Part shown: positions 7,671-11,799 of the stretch, piece by piece | Numbering within the stretch: the stretch's first letter is position 1 | Layout of the letters: the number at the start of each line of letters is the position of its first letter | Source: Oscillospiraceae bacterium | Lineage (GTDB): Bacteria > Bacillota > Clostridia > Oscillospirales > Oscillospiraceae | Length of the DNA stretch: 11,799 nt | Direction: 5' to 3' | NCBI GenBank assembly: GCA_016296565.1 | Contig: JAEDJB010000052.1 | Coordinates: 1-11,799, forward strand | The notes under the pieces: generated by a model | Databases searched by the model: none | What the model saw: only the letters and a program-made list of their open reading frames with translations | Told to the model about the DNA's origin: nothing | Position numbers and translations under genes: made by a program

Positions 7671-8088
7671 CGGCCCCAACCTGAACATGCTGGGCATCCG
7701 GGAGCCGGACCTGTACGGCAAGGCAGACTACGCCGCCCTGGTGCAGCTGGTGGAGGAGACCTGCGCTCAGGAGGGCATTGAGGTGGAGATCTTCCAGTCC
7801 AACCATGAGGGGGCTATCGTGGATAAAATCCAGGAGGCCTATGGGAAGAAGGACGGCATCGTCATTAACCCCGCCGCCTACACCCACACCAGCGTGGCCA
7901 TTCTGGACGCCCTGAAGGCCGTGTCCATTCCTGCGGTGGAGATCCATATTTCGGACGTGTCCCAGCGGGAGGACTTCCGGCAGATTTCCTACGCCGGCAA
8001 GGCCTGCATCAAGACCTTCATGGGCTTAGGCCTGGAGGGCTACCGCCAGGCGATCTTGTACCTGAAGGATTATCTGGAAAAGCAGTAA
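7651..8088 (+). CDS. aroQ: 3-dehydroquinate dehydratase, type II
   Basis: It removes water from 3-dehydroquinate to give 3-dehydroshikimate, step three of the pathway. The 145-residue length and the motifs NGPNLNMLGIREPDLYG, SNHEGAIVDKI, INPAAYTHTSVA and VEIHISDVSQREDFR define the type II (dodecameric) class, unrelated to type I AroD. The flexible-loop Arg and Tyr (REPDLY) and the histidines of SNHEG and EIHIS are in place. The start is the ATG at 7651 with GGAGGA (7640-7645) upstream; a longer in-frame reading from 7597 would add 18 residues that are only a shadow of the kinase. It overlaps the end of aroE-aroK by 20 nt, which suggests translational coupling. It is the last gene of the operon, followed directly by a terminator. 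Confidence 0.95.
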   Translation: MNILVINGPNLNMLGIREPDLYGKADYAALVQLVEETCAQEGIEVEIFQSNHEGAIVDKIQEAYGKKDGIVINPAAYTHTSVAILDALKAVSIPAVEIHISDVSQREDFRQISYAGKACIKTFMGLGLEGYRQAILYLKDYLEKQ

Positions 8089-8089
8089 C

Positions 8090-8120
8090 AAAAAAGAGAC
8101 GCCAACGGCGTCTCTTTTTT
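8090..8120 (+). terminator. Rho-independent terminator of the aromatic operon
   Basis: The stem GAGACGCC (8096-8103) pairs perfectly with GGCGTCTC (8107-8114) around an AAC loop. It is flanked by six A on the left and six T on the right, so it would work on either strand. It begins one base after the aroQ stop codon. Confidence 0.93.
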
Positions 8121-8376
8121 ATGCAGTTACTTGGCAGTTGCTCGCCCATCCGCATCCGGATATAGTGTTCCAGCAGGTCCGTGGCCTGCTTCTGGTTGAA
8201 GTCGTGGCGGGTCTGGAGCCGGGCTGGCTGCGCAGCCAGGCGGTCTCAATGGCATGAAAAAATCAATGGGCCGCCGTCGAAAAAGGGGACAATTTCCCGG
8301 GTTAAGTGGAAAATTATGGGAGATGCACTTGTACGAAAAAGGGGAACGCCGCCCAAAATGTAAAAAATCCCGTCTG
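8121..8376. other. Gap with no convincing gene; possible coding remnant on the minus strand
   Basis: No ORF here has a good start, a ribosome binding site and convincing composition. On the minus strand, about 8130-8250, one frame reads protein-like (RHDFNQKQATDLLEHYIRM, then RMGEQLPSN) but has no start and no stop where a gene should end, so it may be the end of a broken gene. I cannot name its family. A perfect 16-bp palindrome lies at 8224-8239. From about 8250 the base composition becomes visibly richer in A/T than in the neighbouring genes. A 13-base motif (CGAAAAAGGGGAC, second copy with one inserted A) occurs at 8278-8290 and 8334-8347. The stretch may be a scar of a deletion or a lost mobile element beside the tRNA genes. 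Confidence 0.4.
8224..8239. repeat. 16-bp perfect palindrome
   Basis: CTGGCTGCGCAGCCAG is its own reverse complement. It lies in the remnant region between the aromatic operon terminator and the SOS promoter. Its role is unknown; without a T-run it is not a terminator. Confidence 0.5.
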
Positions 8377-8389
8377 TTGACAGAACGGG
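8362..8389 (-). terminator. Possible second minus-strand terminator hairpin
   Basis: Read on the minus strand, CCCGTTCTG (8389-8381) pairs with CAGACGGG (8376-8369), with one bulged base and a 4-nt loop, and is followed by A then six T (8368-8362). It lies downstream of the tRNA terminator and could act as a backup. The loop region contains the -35 box of the plus-strand promoter at 8377. Confidence 0.45.
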
Positions 8390-8405
8390 AAGGGAATGGT
8401 ATGAT
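8377..8405 (+). promoter_or_regulatory. Strong sigma-A promoter (SOS-type, with no gene behind it)
   Basis: TTGACA (8377-8382) and TATGAT (8400-8405) are separated by the ideal 17 bp. The predicted start is near 8411-8413, directly at a LexA box. No plausible protein gene follows: only 74 nt separate the start from a strong terminator at 8458-8485. Confidence 0.75.
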
Positions 8406-8412
8406 TTTCAAT

Positions 8413-8426
8413 AGAACAAACGTTCT
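8413..8426. promoter_or_regulatory. LexA (DinR/Cheo) SOS box
   Basis: AGAACAAACGTTCT matches the Gram-positive LexA consensus CGAACRNRYGTTYG at 12 of 14 positions, including the full GAAC-N4-GTTC core. It begins about 8 bases after the -10 box of a consensus promoter, a standard repressor position. The regulated gene is not evident. Confidence 0.75.
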
Positions 8427-8457
8427 AGTGACGGGGGGAAGAAGGCGAACATAATGG

Positions 8458-8485
8458 AAAAAGCAAGTCCGAAGACTTGCTTTTT
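8458..8485 (-). terminator. Terminator of the tRNA operon (bidirectional)
   Basis: AAAAAGCAAGTC (8458-8469) and GACTTGCTTTTT (8474-8485) form a perfect stem. On the minus strand the loop is TTCG closed by C-G, the very stable cUUCGg tetraloop, and a run of T follows; it starts one base after the tRNA-Tyr CCA end. On the plus strand the loop is CGAA with five T after the stem, so it would also stop transcripts from the SOS promoter. Confidence 0.9.
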
Positions 8486-8486
8486 C

Positions 8487-8571
8487 TGGTGGAGGAGGAT
8501 GGATTCGAACCATCGAAGTCGTCGACAACAGATTTACAGTCTGCCCCCTTTGGCCACTCGGGAACTCCTCC
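8487..8571 (-). tRNA. tRNA-Tyr (GTA)
   Basis: The minus strand folds as a class II tRNA of 85 nt including an encoded CCA (8487-8489). The acceptor stem is GGAGGAG with CTCCTCC, the discriminator is A, and the anticodon GTA is at 8535-8537 in the loop TGTAAAT region. A long variable arm and the T-arm GATGG-TTCGAAT-CCATC are clear. It is the second gene of a two-tRNA transcript, 10 nt after tRNA-Thr, and is followed at once by the terminator. Confidence 0.96.
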
Positions 8572-8581
8572 ATATTCAATT

Positions 8582-8657
8582 TGGAGCTGGTGGACGGACT
8601 CGAACCCCCGACCTGCTGATTACAAATCAGCTGCTCTACCAACTGAGCTACACCAGC
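8582..8657 (-). tRNA. tRNA-Thr (TGT)
   Basis: The minus strand gives a 76-nt class I tRNA with encoded CCA (8582-8584). The acceptor stem is GCTGGTG with CACCAGC and a T discriminator; the D-arm contains AGCTCAGTTGGTAGAGC. The anticodon stem GCTGA/TCAGC encloses TTTGTAA with anticodon TGT (8622-8624), reading ACA and probably other threonine codons. The T-arm has GTTCGAGTC. It is first in the transcript. Confidence 0.96.
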
Positions 8658-8683
8658 GTGAGCACTCATCCGCAGCGAAGATT

Positions 8684-8712
8684 ACTATATCAGATGGGCC
8701 TCGATTTGTCAA
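8684..8712 (-). promoter_or_regulatory. Promoter of the tRNA-Thr/tRNA-Tyr operon
   Basis: On the minus strand TTGACA (8712-8707) and TATAGT (8689-8684) are separated by 17 bp. Transcription would begin near 8677, about 20 nt before tRNA-Thr. The A/T-rich stretch just upstream (8713-8757) could act as an UP element. Confidence 0.85.
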
Positions 8713-8746
8713 CGGTTTTTTCGAAAAAAGGAGAAAAAGTTTTTCA

Positions 8747-9103
8747 GTGAGAAAAAATTGGTATCCGTTCCGGGACATTCAGCGGGATATGCCCCGCTAT
8801 TTTTGTGCCGGCTGCGGCCAGGAACAGTATGACTACGATCCGCCGGCTGAGCAGGGCCTGTGTGCTGCCTGCCGCCGGCGGGAGGAAACCCGAAAGGAGG
8901 AATGCTATGACGCTCAAGGAGATGGGCGGGGAGTACCGGGCCCAGGCCCTGGTGCTCCAGGCCCGGATCAGGGAACTGCGGGAGGCCTGCCGTCAGGCCA
9001 AAACCGAGGGAGAAAAGGAAAAGCTGCGCCAGCGCATCTGGGCGCTCGCCATCATCTGGCAGGAGACCCGGGAGCAGGCGGTGCTGCTGGAGCGATACTA
9101 TGA
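8747..9103 (+). CDS. Possible small zinc-ribbon protein (uncertain end)
   Basis: The frame starting at GTG 8747 (VRKNWYPFRDIQRDMPRYF) or ATG 8789 contains two CxxC pairs, CAGC and CAAC, 15 residues apart, the pattern of a small zinc ribbon, followed by a basic/acidic stretch (RRREETRKEE). AAGGAG (8728-8733) lies 13 nt before the GTG, rather far. Up to about 8905 the frame looks coding. After that it runs through the strongly coding next gene in another frame and becomes rich in Gly, Pro and Ala, like a shadow translation. A -1 shift would end it at a TGA that overlaps the start of the next gene, so either a frameshift has removed the proper stop or only the first third is meaningful. Function unknown; a nucleic-acid or regulatory partner of the neighbouring sigma-like protein is conceivable but not shown. 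Confidence 0.4.
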   Translation: MRKNWYPFRDIQRDMPRYFCAGCGQEQYDYDPPAEQGLCAACRRREETRKEECYDAQGDGRGVPGPGPGAPGPDQGTAGGLPSGQNRGRKGKAAPAHLGARHHLAGDPGAGGAAGAIL

Positions 9104-9140
9104 AAGGGGGTACCGCCGCAATGGCCGATACACGTTATAG
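8907..9140 (+). CDS. Small charged coiled-coil protein of unknown function
   Basis: This 77-residue protein starts at ATG 8907, 6 nt after AAAGGAGG (8893-8900), an excellent binding site; longer in-frame starts upstream lack one. It is rich in Arg, Glu, Gln and Ala with heptad-like spacing from about residue 10 to 60 (LVLQARIRELREACRQ, EKEKLRQRIWALAIIW), which suggests a helical hairpin or coiled coil. It has no signal peptide or membrane segment. The end (ERYYERGYRRNGRYTL) is basic and aromatic. It overlaps the sigma-like gene by 20 nt, so the two are probably co-translated and may act together. I recall similar small proteins before sigma-like genes in related clostridia but cannot name a family. 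Confidence 0.75.
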   Translation: MTLKEMGGEYRAQALVLQARIRELREACRQAKTEGEKEKLRQRIWALAIIWQETREQAVLLERYYERGYRRNGRYTL

Positions 9141-9465
9141 AAGGGGGAAGAATTACTCCGCCGACATGGCTGCCTTCGCCCGGATGATGTCGATGGACAA
9201 CGCCAGCCAGTTGGAGCTCCTCCAGGCCCGGCTGGGGCAGGCCCTGCGGGAGGAGGTCACCGACCGCCAGCGTCAGATGCTCTTTCTCTACTATGCCCAG
9301 GGGCTGAACATGCGGGAGATCGCCCAGGCCCTGGGGGTGGATCGGAGCACCGTCTCCCGCACCATGAAGCGGGGGGAAAACCGCCTGCGCCGGTGCCTGC
9401 AGTACAGCGGGGACAAGCTGCTGACCCAGGCGATCCCACGAAAAAGACCGGGAAAACAGCATTGA
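9121..9465 (+). CDS. Small sigma-70 region-4-like DNA-binding protein
   Basis: The 114-residue protein (from ATG 9121) has a non-conserved N-terminus starting MADTRYRRGKNYSADM. Residues about 48-92 then form a clear sigma-70 region 4 type helix-turn-helix: DRQRQMLFLYYAQGLNMREI, then AQALGVDRSTVSRTMKRGEN. Regions 2 and 3 needed for -10 recognition and core binding are absent, so it is probably a transcription regulator or part of a split sigma factor rather than a full sigma factor. ATG 9121 is preceded by AAAGGGGG (9103-9110) at 10 nt; an in-frame ATG at 9100 with GGAG (9089-9092) is possible and would add seven residues. The last stop codon is inside the -35 box of the next promoter. Target genes are unknown. 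Confidence 0.8.
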   Translation: MADTRYRRGKNYSADMAAFARMMSMDNASQLELLQARLGQALREEVTDRQRQMLFLYYAQGLNMREIAQALGVDRSTVSRTMKRGENRLRRCLQYSGDKLLTQAIPRKRPGKQH

Positions 9466-9490
9466 CAAGGGCGCACTTGGGGAGGATAAT
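9462..9490 (+). promoter_or_regulatory. Sigma-A promoter for the HD-domain gene
   Basis: TTGACA (9462-9467) and GATAAT (9485-9490) are 17 bp apart. The -35 box contains the stop codon (9463-9465) of the sigma-like gene. The predicted start near 9497 leaves a leader of about 28 nt with AAGGAGG (9511-9517) 8 nt before the ATG. Confidence 0.72.
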
Positions 9491-9525
9491 AGGGACAAGA
9501 TTTTTGCGAAAAGGAGGCGCGCCCC

Positions 9526-10143
9526 ATGCCGGAAAACAGGATCGTTTCCCTGCTGAACCAGGGAGATTGGGGAGAGGATCAGCCGCTGATCCAGGGACTG
9601 AAGGAGTGGGAGCACTACCCCATCCTGATGGAAACCTATGAAACCCTGCGGGAGGACGCCCTGTACAAAAGCCGGGTCCACGGCAGCGGGCACATCCACC
9701 GGGTGCTCCTCTTCGCCGCCCTCATCGCCTGGAAGGAGGGCCTGAGCGAGGCCGACATCCGCCAGTATTTCCGGGCGGCCAGCTACCACGACGTGGGCCG
9801 GACCTTTGACGGGTACGACATTTACCACGGCGCCCGTTCTTCCTTAAAGCTGGAGGGACTCACCGGCTGCACTGGGGAGGACCTGATCGAGCTGAAAGCA
9901 GCGGTTACCGCCCACGCCCGGCCCGACCGGGACATGGAGACCATCCTCCACTCCTTCCAGCCGGAGGACTACCCCCGCACCCTGGAGCTGACCCGCCTGC
10001 TGAAGGACGCGGACAACCTGGACCGGGTGCGCCTGGGGGATCTGAAGGACAAGTTCATCCGCCACGACAGCGCCAAGGACCTGGTGCCCTTTGCCTGGCG
10101 TCTGCTGGACCTGGACCAGGCCTGGAAGAAGCGGGAAACCTAA
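9526..10143 (+). CDS. HD-domain metal-dependent phosphohydrolase
   Basis: The 205-residue protein carries a compact HD domain: VHGSGHIHRV (histidines at 52, 56, 58), the defining His88-Asp89 in SYHDVGRT, His130 in AHARPDRD and Asp163 in LLKDADNLDRVR. These supply the usual H...HD...D metal ligands, so hydrolysis of a phosphate ester or nucleotide is likely; the substrate cannot be told from sequence. No signal peptide, membrane segment or extra domain (such as the second half of RelA or GGDEF) is present, so it is a stand-alone cytoplasmic enzyme. It has its own promoter, an excellent AAGGAGG site, and a terminator right after the stop, so it is a single-gene transcript. Being next to spoIIE does not by itself imply a role in sporulation. 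Confidence 0.85.
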   Translation: MPENRIVSLLNQGDWGEDQPLIQGLKEWEHYPILMETYETLREDALYKSRVHGSGHIHRVLLFAALIAWKEGLSEADIRQYFRAASYHDVGRTFDGYDIYHGARSSLKLEGLTGCTGEDLIELKAAVTAHARPDRDMETILHSFQPEDYPRTLELTRLLKDADNLDRVRLGDLKDKFIRHDSAKDLVPFAWRLLDLDQAWKKRET

Positions 10144-10156
10144 ACAAAATAAATGT

Positions 10157-10187
10157 AAGGCCGCAGCGAATCTGCTGCGGCCTTTTC
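10157..10187 (+). terminator. Rho-independent terminator after the HD-domain gene
   Basis: AAGGCCGCAGC (10157-10167) pairs with GCTGCGGCCTT (10174-10184) around the loop GAATCT, with the T-run at 10183-10186. It begins 13 nt after the stop codon. Confidence 0.88.
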
Positions 10188-10189
10188 CT

Positions 10190-10226
10190 GTTCCCGGGGG
10201 AGCAAAACTTTCGCTCCCCCGGGAAC
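10190..10226. repeat. Perfect 14-bp inverted repeat
   Basis: GTTCCCGGGGGAGC (10190-10203) and GCTCCCCCGGGAAC (10213-10226) are exact reverse complements around a 9-nt loop. It directly follows the terminator but has no T-run on either strand, so it is not a second classic terminator. It could be a repeat family member, an RNA-stabilising hairpin or a protein site. Confidence 0.7.
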
Positions 10227-10426
10227 TTCATTTCCCGCCCTCCTTCGTCCGGCGGTTTTCCGGGAAGGGCCCCAATCGCCGCCGAAGGGGGCGACTCCGG
10301 GCAAAATGCTGGGGAAAGCCCCCTTCTTTCCCCATCCACCCTCCGACAGCCTTTTTTCCCGCCCCTGGGTATAATCGGTGCACACGATGCATACAAGAGA
10401 AGGTTCCAGGATCGGGAGGGATTACC
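10227..10426. other. Intergenic leader between the HD-domain gene and spoIIE
   Basis: This 200-nt stretch is GC-rich with runs of C or G. Apart from the possible promoter at 10342-10375, I see no supported gene or RNA structure. Short minus-strand ORFs across it lack start signals and look like chance. Confidence 0.5.
10342..10375 (+). promoter_or_regulatory. Possible spoIIE promoter with a Spo0A-like site
   Basis: TATAAT is present at 10370-10375, but no -35 box lies at the normal distance. The best match, CCGACA (10343-10348), is 21 bp upstream. The overlapping TCCGACA (10342-10348) is, on the minus strand, TGTCGGA, one mismatch from the 0A box TGNCGAA. Bacillus spoIIE and spoIIG promoters are known for this layout: a -35 box set too far away, with Spo0A bound over it. 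This is suggestive only. Confidence 0.4.
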
Positions 10427-11799
10427 ATGGCAACAAAGGAGAAATCGGGGCGCAAGCTGCTGCGCTTCCCCCGGCGGGACACCGTGAACCTGTCCCGCCG
10501 GGCCTTTCTGGGGGCGGCGGAGACGGCGGTGGGCTTCCTGCTGGGAGCAGTGCTGGCCGGGGCAGAGCTTTTCGGCCGCTACACCCCCTTCGGGGTGGCG
10601 GCGGTGGCCGCCGCCGGGTCGGGGCTGTCCGGCTTCTTCACCCTGGCGGGAACCTGCCTGGGTTACCTGTGCCTGTCAGGCCTCACCGACGGGATGCGCT
10701 ACGCCGCCGCCGCCATCCTCACCTATTCCGTGGCCTTTGCCTTCTATGACGCCCGGCTCTACCAGCGCAGTTGGTTCATGCCCTCCATCGCCTGCCTGCT
10801 CACCGCCATGACCGGGTTTGTCTGCCGGGCCGGGGAGGGCTGGCACGGGGAGGACCTGGTGTTCTTCGTCACCGAGGTGGCCTTCACCGGAGCAGCGGCC
10901 TACTGCTACCGGATCTTCTTCGATCAGTGGCCCCAGGTGCTGGACGATCCCCAGGACATCACCCCCCGGCAGGGGGCCGGGGTGCTGATGCTGGCCAGCA
11001 CGGTGCTCATGGCCCTGGGCCGGGTGGAAATTCTGGAGACCTTCTCCTTGGGCCGTCTGCTGGCGGTGGTGGTTGTGCTGGCGGCGGCCCGGCGGGGCGT
11101 GGGGGAAGGGGTCCTCACCGGGGCCTGCGCCGGGGTGGCCCTGGATTTGTCCTCGGGAAAGGACCCCTATTACAGCATGGTCTTTACCCTGGTGGGCCTG
11201 GCCTGCGGCCTGTGCCACCAGCAGCGGAAGCTGGTGGCCGGGGCGGTGGGGGCGGCTGCCGGCTGTGTGGCGGTGCTGTGGACCTGGGAGGGTGGCCTCC
11301 GGGTGGGGATGCCCCTGGAGTTTCTGGTGGGGGCAATCCTGTTTCTCTGCCTGCCCCTGCGGGTTCCGGCCAGGGAGGAGCCGGTTCCCGCCCTGCCCCA
11401 GGGGACCGGGGACCAGGACGGGGTGCGCCGGGCGGTCTCCCGCCGGATGGGGGAGATGGCCGCGGCCTTCCACACCTTATATGATAACCTCCGGGAGACC
11501 CTGCGCCCGGAGGAGTTTAACCGGGAGAACCCGGCGGAGATCTTCACCCGCACGGCGGACAAGGTCTGCGCCAAGTGCGTCCTGCGCACCAACTGCTGGC
11601 AGAAGGACTATGAGGGCACCCGGAACGTCTGCAACGACGCCACCGGTCCCATGCTGGAGCGGGGGCGGGCGCTGGCCACGGACTTTGCCGGCCAGTTCAC
11701 CGGCCGGTGCGTCCATTTCCCCGAGTTTCTGGGAGCGGTGAACCGGGAACTCACCGCCTTTCTCCGCCGCCGCCAGGAGCTGAAGCGCACCTGGCAGAC
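10427..11799 (+). CDS. spoIIE: Stage II sporulation protein E (SpoIIE), 3' partial
   Basis: SpoIIE is a membrane-bound serine phosphatase that dephosphorylates SpoIIAA to activate sigma-F in the forespore, and it links to FtsZ at the polar septum. The start ATG is 6 nt after GGGAGGG (10414-10420), and the frame stays open to the window end: 457 residues, against about 820 for the full protein. A basic N-terminus (residues 1-25) is followed by about ten hydrophobic segments between roughly 26 and 311 (e.g. 26-51, 54-85, 90-107, 113-131, 143-164, 184-201, 212-243, 250-264, 269-287, 292-311), the expected membrane domain. The soluble part from about 330 holds the cysteine cluster VCAKC (381-384), TNCW (Cys390) and VCND (Cys402), which I recognise from the SpoIIE central region. 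The PP2C phosphatase domain lies outside the window. The gene shows that the organism is probably a spore former. Confidence 0.87.
   Translation, partial: MATKEKSGRKLLRFPRRDTVNLSRRAFLGAAETAVGFLLGAVLAGAELFGRYTPFGVAAVAAAGSGLSGFFTLAGTCLGYLCLSGLTDGMRYAAAAILTYSVAFAFYDARLYQRSWFMPSIACLLTAMTGFVCRAGEGWHGEDLVFFVTEVAFTGAAAYCYRIFFDQWPQVLDDPQDITPRQGAGVLMLASTVLMALGRVEILETFSLGRLLAVVVVLAAARRGVGEGVLTGACAGVALDLSSGKDPYYSMVFTLVGLACGLCHQQRKLVAGAVGAAAGCVAVLWTWEGGLRVGMPLEFLVGAILFLCLPLRVPAREEPVPALPQGTGDQDGVRRAVSRRMGEMAAAFHTLYDNLRETLRPEEFNRENPAEIFTRTADKVCAKCVLRTNCWQKDYEGTRNVCNDATGPMLERGRALATDFAGQFTGRCVHFPEFLGAVNRELTAFLRRRQELKRTWQ

Noticed and set aside
8278..8347. Two copies of a CGAAAAAGGGGA(A)C motif, considered as CRISPR or direct repeats
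   Set aside because: Only two short imperfect copies 56 bp apart; too little to call an array.
8254..8454. Plus-strand ORF of 66 residues (MKKSMGRRRKRG)
   Set aside because: No ribosome binding site, low complexity basic start, and it runs through a promoter and the LexA box.
8127..8669. Minus-strand ORF of 180 residues
   Set aside because: It reads through both tRNA genes and their terminator; composition is not protein-like.
8454..8750. Plus-strand ORF of 98 residues starting MEKASPKTCF, and the overlapping one from 8477
   Set aside because: It is the antisense of tRNA-Tyr and tRNA-Thr; such translations (with MDSNHR and GRTRTPDLL segments) are well-known false proteins.
10140..10385. 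Minus-strand ORF of 81 residues in the spoIIE leader
   Set aside because: It runs through the HD gene terminator and the inverted repeat and has no supported start.
10378..10749. Plus-strand ORF of 123 residues over the spoIIE start
   Set aside because: It is a different frame from spoIIE, is Gly/Arg/Pro-rich and has no binding site.

Overview
The window comes from a GC-rich, Gram-positive, spore-forming bacterium, most likely a clostridium of the Oscillospiraceae type (Flavonifractor, Intestinimonas or Lawsonibacter relatives). This is an inference from the spoIIE gene, strong AAGGAGG-type ribosome binding sites, a Gram-positive LexA box, sigma-A promoters and heavy use of G/C in third codon positions. 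No database search was possible.

Region 1 (1-8120, + strand) is a compact aromatic amino acid operon: aroF (cut at its 5' end), tyrA, aroB, aroA, aroC, pheA, a fused aroE-aroK, and aroQ, closed by a strong hairpin terminator. Together the genes encode all seven steps from erythrose 4-phosphate plus phosphoenolpyruvate to chorismate, the first committed steps to tyrosine (TyrA) and phenylalanine (PheA), and the ACT domain that senses phenylalanine. No aromatic aminotransferase lies in the window. Consecutive genes overlap at their stop/start codons (ATGA, TTGA, TGATG or 20 nt) everywhere except between aroA and aroC. That 55-nt gap holds a near-consensus promoter whose -35 box contains the aroA stop codon.

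Region 2 (8121-8750) has no convincing protein gene. It holds a low-confidence coding scrap on the minus strand, a consensus promoter with a LexA (SOS) box at its start site but no gene behind it, and two tRNA genes on the minus strand (Thr-TGT, then Tyr-GTA) with their own consensus promoter and terminator. The SOS promoter runs head-on into the tRNA terminator and would give an RNA of about 74 nt.

Region 3 (8747-10190, + strand) holds a possible zinc-ribbon ORF, a 77-residue charged coiled-coil protein, a small sigma-70 region-4-like DNA-binding protein, and then, from its own promoter, an HD-domain phosphohydrolase followed by a terminator and a second perfect inverted repeat.

Region 4 (10227-11799) is a roughly 200-nt leader with a possible Spo0A-type promoter, followed by the 5' part of spoIIE: the membrane domain and the start of the central domain. 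The phosphatase domain lies beyond the window.
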